Shown: positions 26,599 to 36,603, counted from the first letter of the stretch. The stretch is 64,000 nt of DNA from Ornithinibacillus halophilus (GCF_900129485.1 NZ_FQVW01000001.1:1-64000); one strand, 5' to 3'. The notes: generated from the sequence alone by a model not told the origin. Program-made: numbers and translations.

Positions 26599-27042
26599 AT
26601 GATTGCAACCTTAGAATATGTTAATATATTAGACCAATCTGAAGAATTGGGCAAAATGGTTTTACAATCTGATGTTTTTGAAGAATTCCGGATTGCACAA
26701 AGTAATTTAACAGAAGATAAAGAGGCACAACAGCTTATTAAAGCTTTTACTGATATAAAAGAACACTATGAAGATATCCAACGTTTTGGTAGGTATCATC
26801 CAGATTACAATGAAATTATGAAGAAAGTTCGTATGACAAAGCGTGAAATGGATATGAATGATAAAGTAGCAAAATATAAAATAGCTGAGAGGAACTTACA
26901 ACGGTTACTTGATGACATTAGTGAATACATTGCGCATAGTGTAAGCATTGATATAAAAGTTCCAAAAGACGGTGCTGCCTTAACAGACAGCGGTTGTGGC
27001 TGTGGTAGTGGTGGAAGTTGTGGCTGTGGTACAGCTTCCTAA
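26599..27042 (+). CDS. ricF: RicF (YlbF), RNase Y specificity factor
   Basis: A 147-residue helical protein of the YlbF/YmcA family. With RicA and RicT it forms the FAD- and Fe-S-containing Ric complex that directs RNase Y cleavage of polycistronic mRNAs and affects competence, biofilm formation and sporulation. The helical core has LGKMVLQSDVFEEFR and RMTKREMDMND. The C-terminus is Gly/Cys-rich with cysteines at 133, 135, 141 and 143, suitable for iron-sulphur ligation. GGTGGAG precedes the ATG. Confidence 0.92.
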   Translation: MIATLEYVNILDQSEELGKMVLQSDVFEEFRIAQSNLTEDKEAQQLIKAFTDIKEHYEDIQRFGRYHPDYNEIMKKVRMTKREMDMNDKVAKYKIAERNLQRLLDDISEYIAHSVSIDIKVPKDGAALTDSGCGCGSGGSCGCGTAS

Positions 27043-27117
27043 TTAGTATATACAGTTGAAGTCATGTTCCAGCTTTGGTAGACTATTTTCAAATAATTAG
27101 GTAAGTGAGGAAATGCA

Positions 27118-27393
27118 ATGAGAACGAAACGTCAAGGGTTAATTATATGGTTTCAACATATGAAAAATATTAAACAAATAAAACGATTTGGGCATTTGAT
27201 TTATGTATCGAGACGTTTGAAGTATGCAGTAATTTATGTTGAACAAACGAAAGTTGAAGAAGTTGAAACCAAGCTTTTGAAGTACTCTTTCGTTTCTAAA
27301 ATTGACCGTTCATATAAATCAGAAATCCGCACCAATTTTGATAATGCTAAGCCGGATAAAGCCAAAGAATATGATTATAAGATGGGGATTTAA
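27118..27393 (+). CDS. ylbG: UPF0298 family protein YlbG
   Basis: A 91-residue basic protein. GLIIWFQHMKNIKQIKRFGHLIYVSRRLKYAVIYV matches the UPF0298/YlbG family. Function is unknown. AGTGAGG precedes the ATG. A terminator begins at the stop codon. Confidence 0.88.
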   Translation: MRTKRQGLIIWFQHMKNIKQIKRFGHLIYVSRRLKYAVIYVEQTKVEEVETKLLKYSFVSKIDRSYKSEIRTNFDNAKPDKAKEYDYKMGI

Positions 27394-27426
27394 AGCCTTT
27401 GTGAGAAGTCACAGAGGTTTTTTATT
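27394..27426 (+). terminator. Terminator of ylbG
   Basis: The stem CCTTTGTGA/TCACAGAGG with a GAAG loop is followed by T6. Confidence 0.82.
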
Positions 27427-27721
27427 TGTTTACATAAAAAAACCTGCAGAAATAATTTCTGCAGGTCCCTTTGTTTTCTTGTTAGAAAACAAAAAGGCAA
27501 AGGGAGAGGAGAAACCGGAGGAGAACTTATGGGGAAGTGTAAGTTTCTTCTCCGAGTTTGAAACAACCAAGCTACGCATTAGCTGTCTCATTACCGTATT
27601 ATTTACAAGCAAAAAAAATATATACATGGAATTAATAATCTTTTTAAGAATTCTTCCTTCTATACAAAACCTTATTCATTATGGTAGGATTAATGTCGAA
27701 TAACATCGACGGGGTGTTTCT
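27427..27721. other. Structured intergenic region between ylbG and rsmD
   Basis: No convincing gene in about 295 bases. After the ylbG terminator come three further inverted repeats. They are ACCTGCAGAAAT/ATTTCTGCAGGT (27442-27466), TTGTTTTC/GAAAACAA near 27471-27491, and an imperfect pair GGAGGAGAACTTA/TAAGTTTCTTCTCC spanning about 27518-27553. Open frames over this stretch lack ribosome binding sites and known motifs. It may hold the rsmD promoter, a small RNA or the remnant of a small element. Confidence 0.5.
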
Positions 27722-28763
<1,042 letters not shown>

Positions 28764-28790
28764 AGTAATTTACTAAGTTATATTTTATAA

Positions 28791-28834
28791 TAAAAAAGAT
28801 GTTGCAAACTAAAAATCTGCAACATCTTTTTTTT
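28791..28834. terminator. Bidirectional terminator between coaD and ylbJ
   Basis: The stem AAAAAAGATGTTGCA/TGCAACATCTTTTTT lies between convergent genes, with T8 on the plus strand. Confidence 0.88.
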
Positions 28835-30050
28835 ATAATACTTTATTTCTGTTGATCCTCCTTAGAGTAATTAGAACTGCAATCCCGATGAATGTCACAG
28901 TGATTACTGGCCCAAATTGACTAAAACTATCTAATATACTTTGATACGTCTCTTCTTGAGTTGTATTACTTACTGGTAGGTCTCTAGGGTCAAAAACCTG
29001 ACGATTGACGTAAAGCGGGTAATACAGAATGATAGTTAATAAACTTGCAATTACACCATGAAGAATTCTTGCAAAAAAGTATGGGAAAAAACGGATATCT
29101 GTTTTTGATATGATACTTGCTACTTGTGCTTGTACGGAGAATCCATTAAATCCTAATATAAAACTAACAATTATGATATTAGCCAAGAAAGGGTCCACTA
29201 ATTCTTTAGATATCATATTTGCACCAATTGTAATCTCAAACAGACCAGCTATAAAAGGTAATGAGAGTTCTGGTGGTAAGTTAATAATTTGAAATACACT
29301 TTCTACTAATATGGCAACTAATGGAGTAATTTCAATCAAAAATAATAGCTTTGTAAGAACAGAGAATAAAATGATAAATCCACCAACCATTACTAATGTT
29401 TTAATGGAATTTAAGACGGCATCTCCCATTATCTCTCCGAGTGGTCTTGGATCTTTCAAACGAGTCTCATGCATTACTCGAAAAGCTCGTCTTAACGATA
29501 CTTTCTCTTTCTTGATTTTTGGCTTACTAATTGTTTCGTTTCTGCCATAAAAACGCATACAGACTCCAACTAAAGCATTACCTATATAATGACAAGCTGC
29601 TAATAGCAAACCAAGTTTGGCATCATTAAAAAATCCAACAGAGACTGCTACAAAAATAAACAATGGACTGGAGGCATTTGTAAATGAAACTAGTCTTTCT
29701 GCTTCAATTTGACTTAGTTGATTTTCTTCTCGTAGGCGGACTGAAATCTTTGCACCAGTCGGATATCCACTAGCCATACCCATTGTCCAAGCAAAGCTAC
29801 CTACACCAGGTACTTTAAATAATGGACGCATTACAGGTTCAAGTAAAACGCCTAGAAAACGTACAACGCCAAAACTAAGCAGTAATTCTGCTGTTATGAA
29901 AAAAGGAAGTAAGGATGGGAATACTACTTCCCACCACATATCTAGTCCACGTATACTGGCTTCGAATGCATCTTTTGGAAAAATAATTAATGCAAACGCT
30001 AGAAATACACTAGAAGATGCTAACAAGAGTGTTTTTGTAATTTGACTCAA
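28833..30050 (-). CDS. ylbJ: Sporulation integral membrane protein YlbJ
   Basis: A 405-residue membrane protein with about nine hydrophobic helices. MGMASGYPTGAKISVRLR, FTNASSPLFIFVAVSVGFF and FILGFNGFSVQAQVAS are nucleoside-transporter-gate-like motifs typical of YlbJ, which is needed for sporulation. The start is a TTG at 30050 with GGAGG 7-8 bases upstream. The frame remains open 102 bases further but lacks a ribosome binding site. B. subtilis has ylbK (a patatin-like hydrolase) next, which is not present here. Confidence 0.9.
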   Translation of the reverse strand: MSQITKTLLLASSSVFLAFALIIFPKDAFEASIRGLDMWWEVVFPSLLPFFITAELLLSFGVVRFLGVLLEPVMRPLFKVPGVGSFAWTMGMASGYPTGAKISVRLREENQLSQIEAERLVSFTNASSPLFIFVAVSVGFFNDAKLGLLLAACHYIGNALVGVCMRFYGRNETISKPKIKKEKVSLRRAFRVMHETRLKDPRPLGEIMGDAVLNSIKTLVMVGGFIILFSVLTKLLFLIEITPLVAILVESVFQIINLPPELSLPFIAGLFEITIGANMISKELVDPFLANIIIVSFILGFNGFSVQAQVASIISKTDIRFFPYFFARILHGVIASLLTIILYYPLYVNRQVFDPRDLPVSNTTQEETYQSILDSFSQFGPVITVTFIGIAVLITLRRINRNKVL

Positions 30051-30357
30051 GGGATTGCCTCCTAATCGATAAACTTCACTGTACTTATTTTTTTTATAGT
30101 AGTAAAATAAAATGAAACTACAATCAAAAGACAAAACCAAGTATTTTGGCATAGGATATGCCGTTTCTAATTAATTGTAGTTAGACTTGGACAAGTTCTA
30201 CATCTATACCAATATACGCACATACATAATATAAATATGCCATACACTTTTTAGTACAAATGTATTTTTTTGTGAAATATAGAGTTTTATGATTTTATAT
30301 TTAGAAGTAATGTGTTTGTTGGGTAAGTCGTAATCGAGAAATTGAAGGAGATTTGAA

Positions 30358-31374
30358 ATGAAATTTACAAAGAGACAGATATTATCTTTTTTTATTGTTG
30401 TACTAATTGCCTTTTTCCTATCTACATACCAACTTCCTTATTATATTCATAAGCCTGGAGGGGCTGATGCATTAAACCCAATCGTTTCAGTTGAAGGTGC
30501 ATATGAAAGTGAAGGAGACATGCACCTTGTTACGGTAAGAGGAGGGCAAGCGACACCAGTGCAATTAGCAATGGCTAAAATATTGCCGTACCATGATGTT
30601 TTACCTATCGAAGATGTTATCCCAGAGGGAATCACGGATGAAGATTATTTTCAAGCGCAATTGCAAATGATGGAAAGTTCCCAGGAAGCATCTAAAGTGG
30701 TAGCATATGAAGCAGCTGATGCCAATATTACAATAGAATATAGTGGAGTGTATGTTGTATCCGTATTAGAAGATGCTCCTGCAGATGGAATTTTAGAAAT
30801 GGGAGATCGAATTACAGGTATTGATAATATAGAAATAAATGAAGCAGATGATTTAATTTCTTATGTTCAAGGAAAATCAGCTGGTGATGTCATAACAGTT
30901 GATTTGGATCGAGAAGAGGAGAAGTTAACTAAGGAAATTACTCTTGAAGCATTAGATGCCCTAGATAGTGGAGTTGGTATTGGAATCAGTTTAGTAACTG
31001 ATCGTCAAGTTGAAGTCGATCCAGAAGTTAATTTCTCAAGTGGTGGTATTGGTGGCCCAAGTGCAGGGTTGATGTTTGCTCTAGAAATCTATGATCAACT
31101 AACAGAGGGAGATATAACGAAGGGTTACCAAATTGCAGGAACAGGAGAAGTTGATTACGATGGAAATGTTTATCGAATTGGTGGAATTGACAAAAAAGTT
31201 ATTGCCGCTGACAAAGAAGGATGTGATATCTTTTTTGCACCAAATGAAAATGGAGCAGAAGGTTCCAATTATCAACTAGCTAAAAAGACAGCAGAAGATA
31301 TCGGTACAGATATGGTCATTGTACCTGTAGATACATTTGAAGACGCGCTTAATTATTTGAAAAATATGGAATAA
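30358..31374 (+). CDS. ylbL: YlbL, PDZ-domain Lon-like serine protease
   Basis: A 338-residue membrane-anchored protease with one N-terminal transmembrane helix, a PDZ domain (about 125-195) with GVYVVSVLEDAPADGILEMGD, and a C-terminal S16/Lon-type domain. The catalytic Ser lies in GGIGGPSAGLMFAL and the Lys in VYRIGGIDKKVIAA. Relatives include streptococcal SepM. B. subtilis YlbL has been linked to clearing the DNA-damage cell-division inhibitor YneA. AAGGAGA precedes the ATG. Confidence 0.93.
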   Translation: MKFTKRQILSFFIVVLIAFFLSTYQLPYYIHKPGGADALNPIVSVEGAYESEGDMHLVTVRGGQATPVQLAMAKILPYHDVLPIEDVIPEGITDEDYFQAQLQMMESSQEASKVVAYEAADANITIEYSGVYVVSVLEDAPADGILEMGDRITGIDNIEINEADDLISYVQGKSAGDVITVDLDREEEKLTKEITLEALDALDSGVGIGISLVTDRQVEVDPEVNFSSGGIGGPSAGLMFALEIYDQLTEGDITKGYQIAGTGEVDYDGNVYRIGGIDKKVIAADKEGCDIFFAPNENGAEGSNYQLAKKTAEDIGTDMVIVPVDTFEDALNYLKNME

Positions 31375-31382
31375 AATAAGTC

Positions 31383-31416
31383 AAATCCGAACTAATGTGA
31401 TTAGTTCGGATTTTTG
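31383..31416. terminator. Bidirectional terminator between ylbL and tmcAL
   Basis: A perfect 14-base stem AAATCCGAACTAAT with its complement and a 3-base loop is followed by T5. Confidence 0.9.
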
Positions 31417-31427
31417 AATATTGATGA

Positions 31428-32639
31428 TCATACTATAATTGGTGATTTAAATTCTTGTTTTCGCAACTTCTGCATCTGTTTTGGTTTTAAAACACTATAA
31501 TAAGCGTTAGTTGCTCGTTCTTCCATTTCTAACATTGGGAATTGATCCCGGGAATAACTAGTCACAATCGGTTTATCTAAGCTTTTTTTAATTTTGTTTA
31601 AATAAGCTTGTCCAGTTTGATTCATCCCCAGAAGTCTTATGTATGGTACTGTTGTTGCCTGTTTGATTAAGTTCATCTCATTTTTTTGTGTATTTGTTAG
31701 AATGTGTACAAAAATACGCTGTAGGCGTGTCCACGTGTATCTTTTTGTTTTTATAGACTCAAACCATTCATACATCGAATTGGCGCTTAAAACCGTGTCT
31801 TTAATACGATATTCGAGCCCTTCATCTACACCTTCAATTGAAGCTATTTCCTCTGTGCTCATTGTCATTACTTTAAACCGCAACAATGAGAAATAAGATT
31901 CCCAAGAATGCCATATTCCACCTTTATCTTTATACGATTGTAGTTGGTTTACAGTTTCGGTTGGAAGTGTATTTGAAACATCAAGCAGGTTCTTCTCATC
32001 TTCTAGTAATTGCTTACGAATACTCGTAGCACTAGCTATATTATTTTTTATCTCTGTATCATGATAGTTACTACTAGTTCGTTGGATTGTATAAGGTTGT
32101 ATGCTTAATTGATAATCCATAATTGCTTTTACATAACTAAACCCTAATATATTATTTGGTTGAGAGAGATCTATATCACCATTTGATAACCCGATCTCAT
32201 GATAAGCTTTGGTGCTGGCTGCTGGAAATGATAGACCTTCTTTTAAATACTTGTCTAATGTTGTGTTATAACTGTCTTTATTATTAGTGAATAGGTCATA
32301 CCCTGTTGTAAATGATTCTATTTCCCCGTGTTCACTTCCAAAGCAAATACTGTCTACCCCTATTTCTGAAAGTGTTAGGACGGCACCAGTAGCAAATAAA
32401 TTACTGCTTTGGACTGCATATGGATAAGGGAGTTCTAGAACAATATCCACTCCAGTAGTTAACGCAGCTTTAGCCCGATGGAATTTATCGATTATTGCAG
32501 GTTCGCCTCGTTGCAAAAATGAACCACTCATAACGGCAATCACACAGTCAGCTCCAGTTATGTTTTTAGACTGTAGCAGATGATAGAGATGCCCGTTATG
32601 AAATGGGTTGTATTCCACAATTAAACCACAAGCTTTCAC
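31428..32639 (-). CDS. tmcAL: tRNA(Met) cytidine acetate ligase TmcAL (YlbM)
   Basis: A 403-residue enzyme that uses acetate and ATP to form N4-acetylcytidine at the wobble position of elongator tRNA-Met. The N-terminal nucleotidyltransferase site is CGLIVEYNPFHNGHLYHL (HxGH), followed by VMSGSFLQRGEPAI and the KHxPNDI-like PNNILGFSYVKA loop. The GTG start at 32639 gives the same N-terminus (MKA-GLIVEYNPFHNGH) as B. subtilis YlbM. An in-frame ATG 18 bases earlier has no ribosome binding site. Confidence 0.92.
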   Translation of the reverse strand: MKACGLIVEYNPFHNGHLYHLLQSKNITGADCVIAVMSGSFLQRGEPAIIDKFHRAKAALTTGVDIVLELPYPYAVQSSNLFATGAVLTLSEIGVDSICFGSEHGEIESFTTGYDLFTNNKDSYNTTLDKYLKEGLSFPAASTKAYHEIGLSNGDIDLSQPNNILGFSYVKAIMDYQLSIQPYTIQRTSSNYHDTEIKNNIASATSIRKQLLEDEKNLLDVSNTLPTETVNQLQSYKDKGGIWHSWESYFSLLRFKVMTMSTEEIASIEGVDEGLEYRIKDTVLSANSMYEWFESIKTKRYTWTRLQRIFVHILTNTQKNEMNLIKQATTVPYIRLLGMNQTGQAYLNKIKKSLDKPIVTSYSRDQFPMLEMEERATNAYYSVLKPKQMQKLRKQEFKSPIIV

Positions 32640-32799
32640 TTTAACAACCCCAATCATATTTTCTTGGTATATTGTACCAAATTAAGGGCATTAATGCATT
32701 GCTTTGCTAATATGGGTTATTTTTAGTATGATTAACAGATAAATAAAGGAAATACTAATGTAAACAATTAATATATTTAACATCTGTAAAGAAAATATA

Positions 32800-32828
32800 T
32801 TGACAAATGTCCAATTTCCTTTTAAAAT
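32800..32828 (+). promoter_or_regulatory. Sigma-A promoter of ylbN-rpmF
   Basis: A perfect TTGACA (32800-32805), a 17-base spacer and TAAAAT (32823-32828). It lies 25 bases before the ylbN start. Confidence 0.75.
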
Positions 32829-32853
32829 AACTCTTGTTGCCTTGGGGTGAAAA

Positions 32854-33381
32854 ATGTTGAAATTTACAATAGGACAATTAAAGAAAAGTGCTTACAATAA
32901 ACCTTTTGCCTTTTCAGGTGAGGTTGATGTTTCCGAACTAGAGAAAATGAATAACGATATACGAGAAATAAAACCAGTCCAAGTATCTGGTGATTGTACA
33001 ATACAAGGGGACCAATTTATTTTTACTTTTAAAGTAACTGGGGAAATGATTTTACCTTGTGCACGTACATTAGTTGATGTAGTATATCCGTTTGAAATAA
33101 AGACGACTGAAATTTTTTCTAGCTCGTCTTACTATACTGAGGAAGAAACAGATACTGAAATCCATCCAATTGATGGAGAAGTACTTGACTTAACCCCGTA
33201 TATAAAGGAAAATATTTTATTGGAAGTTCCTTTTCGAGTTTATTCTGAAGAGGCCAAAGACCTACCCGATCAAAAAGGGAATGGATGGGAAGTCGTTTCA
33301 GAGGAGAAAACCGAAAAGACAATTGATCCGCGCTTTAAAAAGTTAGAGTCTTTATTCAAAGATAATGATCAAGAAAAATAG
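32854..33381 (+). CDS. ylbN: DUF177/YceD family protein YlbN
   Basis: A 175-residue cytoplasmic protein. The DUF177 core SGDCTIQGDQFIFTFKVTGEMILPCARTL has the conserved Cys, and DLTPYIKENILLEVPFRVY follows. The family nearly always precedes rpmF and is linked to 23S rRNA or ribosome assembly in some organisms. GGGGTGA precedes the ATG. It is cotranscribed with rpmF from the strong promoter just upstream. Confidence 0.92.
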   Translation: MLKFTIGQLKKSAYNKPFAFSGEVDVSELEKMNNDIREIKPVQVSGDCTIQGDQFIFTFKVTGEMILPCARTLVDVVYPFEIKTTEIFSSSSYYTEEETDTEIHPIDGEVLDLTPYIKENILLEVPFRVYSEEAKDLPDQKGNGWEVVSEEKTEKTIDPRFKKLESLFKDNDQEK

Positions 33382-33427
33382 ACATATCAGTTATGTTTTG
33401 TTTTCTTATTTGAAGGAGGTGTAAGAC

Positions 33428-33601
33428 ATGGCAGTACCTAAAAGAAGAACTTCTAAAAAGGTTAAGAATCAACGTCGTACTCATAAAAAATTACACGTAC
33501 CTGGAATGGTAGAGTGTTCAAATTGTGGTGAATTAACTAAGCCGCACCATGTATGTAAATCATGTGGGCATTATGATGGAAAAGAAGTAGTGAATGACTA
33601 A
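33428..33601 (+). CDS. rpmF: 50S ribosomal protein L32
   Basis: A 57-residue protein beginning [19 protein letters not shown], with two zinc-binding Cys pairs (CSNCGE and CKSCGHY). This is the zinc-containing form of L32. AAGGAGGTG lies just upstream. It is 46 bases after ylbN and followed by a strong terminator, the usual ylbN-rpmF operon. Confidence 0.97.
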   Translation: MAVPKRRTSKKVKNQRRTHKKLHVPGMVECSNCGELTKPHHVCKSCGHYDGKEVVND

Positions 33602-33611
33602 TCATATGCTA

Positions 33612-33647
33612 AAAAAACAGACCGCTTTGAGTGGTCTGTTTTTTTAA
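33612..33647 (+). terminator. Terminator of ylbN-rpmF
   Basis: The stem AAACAGACCGCT/AGTGGTCTGTTT (G-T pairs near the loop) is followed by T7. Confidence 0.88.
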
Positions 33648-33703
33648 CAATATAAAATATGTAATATTCTGAGTTATTTAGTCGTGAGGGGAGGAGTGAA
33701 TTT

Positions 33704-34462
33704 ATGAATGATGGCGTTAAATATGAATACATAAATGATGGTTATGGTTTAATTACATTGAATCGACCGCTCAAAAGAAATGCAATCTCTGAAGACATGA
33801 TGAGTAAACTCTATGAATCTATTCTGAAGGCAAAAAACGACCCTATAAAATTTTTAGTTATAACAGGTGCTGGAGATAAGATGTTTTGTGCAGGTGGTGA
33901 CTTAACAGAATTACATGGCGAACTCTCTAATAGTGATGCTTTCAATGTACTAGATAAAATGAAAGAAGTTCTTTATCAAATTGCTATCTTTCCTGTACCA
34001 ACTATCTGTTTGCTAAATGGCAATGCTCTAGGTGGTGGTTGTGAAATCGCTACGTCATGTGATTTTCGAATAGCAAAAACTTCTACTCGGTTTGGTTTCG
34101 TACAAGCTAACCTTGGTATTTTGCCAGGGTGGGGAGGGGGAGCGTTACTTTATGAAAAAGTAAATCCTACTTTTGCCTATCAATGGTTATTAGAAGCGAA
34201 TATATATGATGCAAACTACTTGATGGAACAAGGGTGGATTAATCAAATCATTTCATCTGAAGAGTGGGGGGATGTTCATAATCTAGTACAACCCTATTTA
34301 AATCGATCCACTGAACAAATGAAGTTACTGAAGGGACAATATCTTGCTTCTATTTCTGTTGAATCGTTATATAGAAAAATGAGTGATGAAGTAAAGAGTT
34401 GTGCGAGTTTATGGGAATCTCCAGAACATAAACTAGCAGTACAACGGTTTTCAAATCGTTAG
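33704..34462 (+). CDS. Enoyl-CoA hydratase/isomerase family protein
   Basis: A 252-residue crotonase-fold protein. It has LITLNRPLKRNAIS at the N-terminus, the CoA oxyanion-hole loop FCAGGDLTEL, NGNALGGGCEIATSCDFRIA and FGFVQANLGILPGWGG. The catalytic Glu pair of true hydratases is only partly matched, so it may be a hydratase, an isomerase, or a hydroxyisobutyryl-CoA hydrolase-like enzyme. GGGGAGGAGTG precedes the ATG. B. subtilis has no such gene here. It stands alone between rpmF and gerR. Confidence 0.82.
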   Translation: MNDGVKYEYINDGYGLITLNRPLKRNAISEDMMSKLYESILKAKNDPIKFLVITGAGDKMFCAGGDLTELHGELSNSDAFNVLDKMKEVLYQIAIFPVPTICLLNGNALGGGCEIATSCDFRIAKTSTRFGFVQANLGILPGWGGGALLYEKVNPTFAYQWLLEANIYDANYLMEQGWINQIISSEEWGDVHNLVQPYLNRSTEQMKLLKGQYLASISVESLYRKMSDEVKSCASLWESPEHKLAVQRFSNR

Positions 34463-34622
34463 TTTTCTCGTACTAGCATTTAACGGTGACCAATGAATGG
34501 ATAATTTAGTAAGTACTTATCAGGGGACTAGTTATCTGTTCTGTTTATAGCATCTTCATCTTATTACTTAGAAAAAAATTCATCAAATTACTAAAGTATT
34601 ATTCTATCATTCCTATTTCAAG

Positions 34623-34630
34623 CATACATT
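34623..34630 (+). promoter_or_regulatory. Candidate sigma-E -10 element of gerR
   Basis: CATACATT at 34623-34630 fits the sigma-E -10 consensus, 27 bases before the gerR start. The -35 position (around 34602-34608) is a weak match. B. subtilis ylbO/gerR is sigma-E controlled, which supports the reading. Confidence 0.4.
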
Positions 34631-34657
34631 GATAGCAAATAGATAAGGAGTGATGTT

Positions 34658-35164
34658 ATGAATGCTACAAGACAGGATGCATGGACAGATGATGAGGATA
34701 TTATATTAGCTGAGACGGTACTTCGCTATATTCGAGAAGGAAAGACACAATTAGAAGCATTTAAAGATGTCGCAAAACAACTTTCGAGGACTTCGGCTGC
34801 TTGTGGGTTTCGGTGGAATGCATCGATAAGGAAGAAATATCAAGACGCCATCCAACAGGCAAAAGAAGAACGAAAATTTGGTGGTGGACTATCCCAAAGA
34901 TCCCATATAACTGGTGAAAGTGATGGTAACCCTTCTCCTAGCTCTGAGAAGGATACGATTGAAACTGCGATATCGTTATTAGAAAAAATGCGATCGACTT
35001 ACTCCATTGAAGAACATCAAAAAGAACAAGAAAGATTAGTAGCCCAACTTAAAGAAGAAAATGAATTATTAAAAGAAAGACTTTCCTATTATGAAAAGGC
35101 GTGGGAAGAAATGGGGAATCTTTGGAAATGGGTAAGTGAAAAAAACATAAGTCATAGTAAGTAA
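34658..35164 (+). CDS. gerR: RsfA/GerR family sporulation transcription factor
   Basis: A 168-residue DNA-binding protein. The N-terminal Myb/SANT-like domain ([21 protein letters not shown] through [13 protein letters not shown]) is followed by a Ser-rich linker and a C-terminal coiled coil (about residues 110-160). B. subtilis YlbO/GerR, next to ylbN-rpmF in that genome, is a mother-cell regulator of sigma-E genes, and its paralogue RsfA acts in the forespore. Position favours GerR. AAGGAGTGATG lies before the ATG. Confidence 0.88.
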   Translation: MNATRQDAWTDDEDIILAETVLRYIREGKTQLEAFKDVAKQLSRTSAACGFRWNASIRKKYQDAIQQAKEERKFGGGLSQRSHITGESDGNPSPSSEKDTIETAISLLEKMRSTYSIEEHQKEQERLVAQLKEENELLKERLSYYEKAWEEMGNLWKWVSEKNISHSK

Positions 35165-35196
35165 ATGATTTTTGATATTGCTTATCCACTTTATTG

Positions 35197-35230
35197 AGAA
35201 ACCCCCACTTTAATAATGTGGGGGTGGTGT
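35197..35230. terminator. Hairpin after gerR
   Basis: The stem AACCCCCAC/GTGGGGGTG-like arms around TTTAATAAT form a GC-rich hairpin without a good T tract on either strand. It is a weak terminator or an mRNA 3' stabiliser. Confidence 0.5.
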
Positions 35231-35309
35231 AATAAAAACTACGATAACTTTCGGAAATAATACATACCATTCTGTATTAGTCTAGCTCATAAAAATTATA
35301 CTTGAATAT

Positions 35310-35340
35310 AAAAAGACATGAATGATCCATGTCTTTTTTC
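35310..35340. terminator. Bidirectional terminator between gerR and ylbP
   Basis: The stem AAAAGACATG/CATGTCTTTT with loop AATGATC lies between convergent genes and is followed by T6. Confidence 0.8.
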
Positions 35341-35423
35341 TATGTGATTGCCAGCTTAGAAACATTAAGCTTATCTTAGGATAGAAAGCGCTTTTATTTT
35401 TGAAGAAAAATAAAAACTTCTTA

Positions 35424-35900
35424 TCACTGATTTACTTCTTTTTCATGTACACCGTCAGGGAGCCAAATTAATGGATTCTCTCCTCGGTCTCTTTCCATCT
35501 CATACGTAGCTTTTTGGAAGCCCATTTTTTCCCAAAAATCATGTGAATTAATTCTAGGGTTTGTTTTGATTGGCAGTTGGTAGCTTTTTGCAAAATCTAC
35601 TAACCTTTTTCCATAACCTTTACCACGATAATGTGGTAAGACTTCTAATTTCCATAATTCTAGATAGTTTTGCGGTGGATCGAAATAGTTGTCGTATTTC
35701 TTATCAACTTTATACAAGCTCATTCTGGCGATGAGCGTGTCTCCGTAATAAATTCCGTAAAAGGGTGATTCACTGTTGTTTTCTACAATATTTGATTGAA
35801 GATCTTCTAACATAGACAACTCTTGGTGTCCATATTCTTTAAAGCGCTTAAATTCTTCTAGAGTCTTAAAGTTGATTAATAACTTTTCTACTTTAATCAT
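35424..35900 (-). CDS. ylbP: GNAT family N-acetyltransferase YlbP
   Basis: A 158-residue acetyltransferase. The acetyl-CoA pyrophosphate loop is LPHYRGKGYGKRLVDFA, and NSHDFWEKMGFQK is the typical GNAT C-terminal element. ELWKLEVLPHYRG and FYGIYYGDTLIARMSLY match the YlbP subfamily. The substrate is unknown. GGGGAGGAG precedes the ATG. The position after gerR and before bshC agrees with B. subtilis. Confidence 0.9.
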   Translation of the reverse strand: MIKVEKLLINFKTLEEFKRFKEYGHQELSMLEDLQSNIVENNSESPFYGIYYGDTLIARMSLYKVDKKYDNYFDPPQNYLELWKLEVLPHYRGKGYGKRLVDFAKSYQLPIKTNPRINSHDFWEKMGFQKATYEMERDRGENPLIWLPDGVHEKEVNQ

Positions 35901-36088
35901 AGTTCTCCTCCCCTGATGTCAGAATTATTTTGTTTTTTATATCTTTTATACTATTATAATATAATTAGTTAAATAAAGAAATAAGTAACTATAAACAATA
36001 AATGGAAGGGAATTAAAAGATTGTAAGGATTTAAGACATCTGGTAAAGTTTATATACGTTAGGATTGAAGATGGATGGGGTTATAGAA

Positions 36089-36448
36089 ATGGACTTAATG
36101 TTAGTAATGATTATGATACCGTTACCGCTAACACTTTTGTTTTATCGAGTTTTTTTATGGATTTTCAAGCATAAGGTTAAATCATTTCATAAATCAATGA
36201 ATTGGACAACTCTCTTTTATATTATTGCAGTTGACTTGCTACTAGTTGAATTGTTTAGTGGTCAATTTATCGGATATATTTTACTGATTTTATTAAGCAT
36301 CTTATTGATGATTGTAATTATACAATGGAAAAGAGAAATCGATATTAACCATTTCAAAGCAATAAAACTAATGTGGAGAATTAGTTTTTTAACTTTTTCA
36401 ATTTCATACATTATCTTATTACTCCTTTGGTTAATAACATACATATAA
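36089..36448 (+). CDS. DUF3397 small membrane protein
   Basis: A 119-residue protein with four hydrophobic helices separated by short basic loops (FRVFLWIFKHKVKSFHKS and KREIDINHFKAIKL). It has the length and layout of DUF3397 proteins, which usually lie just before bshC. The ATG at 36089 is chosen because GGGG lies 8 bases upstream. An in-frame TTG at 36065 and ATG at 36071 are alternatives with poorer sites. Function is unknown. Confidence 0.72.
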   Translation: MDLMLVMIMIPLPLTLLFYRVFLWIFKHKVKSFHKSMNWTTLFYIIAVDLLLVELFSGQFIGYILLILLSILLMIVIIQWKREIDINHFKAIKLMWRISFLTFSISYIILLLLWLITYI

Positions 36449-36603
36449 TCTCTGGATTAAGGGTTTAGAAACAGATTGGATGAAATCTTCAACAATTTTT
36501 TGTACAATACATACTAGTATTTTAAAAAATATAAAATTCTACTAGAGGATAGATAAAATAATTTTGTTCGGAATGAACAAACGTTAAAAGGAGCATGAAG
36601 TTA

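Noticed and set aside
27302-27703. Open frame of 133 codons overlapping the end of ylbG and the following gap.
   Set aside because: It runs through two hairpins, starts inside ylbG in another frame, has no ribosome binding site and no recognisable motif.
35383-35396. A cre-like sequence AGAAAGCGCTTTTA (12 of 14 to the CcpA site consensus as recalled).
   Set aside because: It lies downstream of both convergent genes gerR and ylbP, not near a promoter, and AAAGCGCTTT is a simple palindrome likely by chance in AT-rich DNA.
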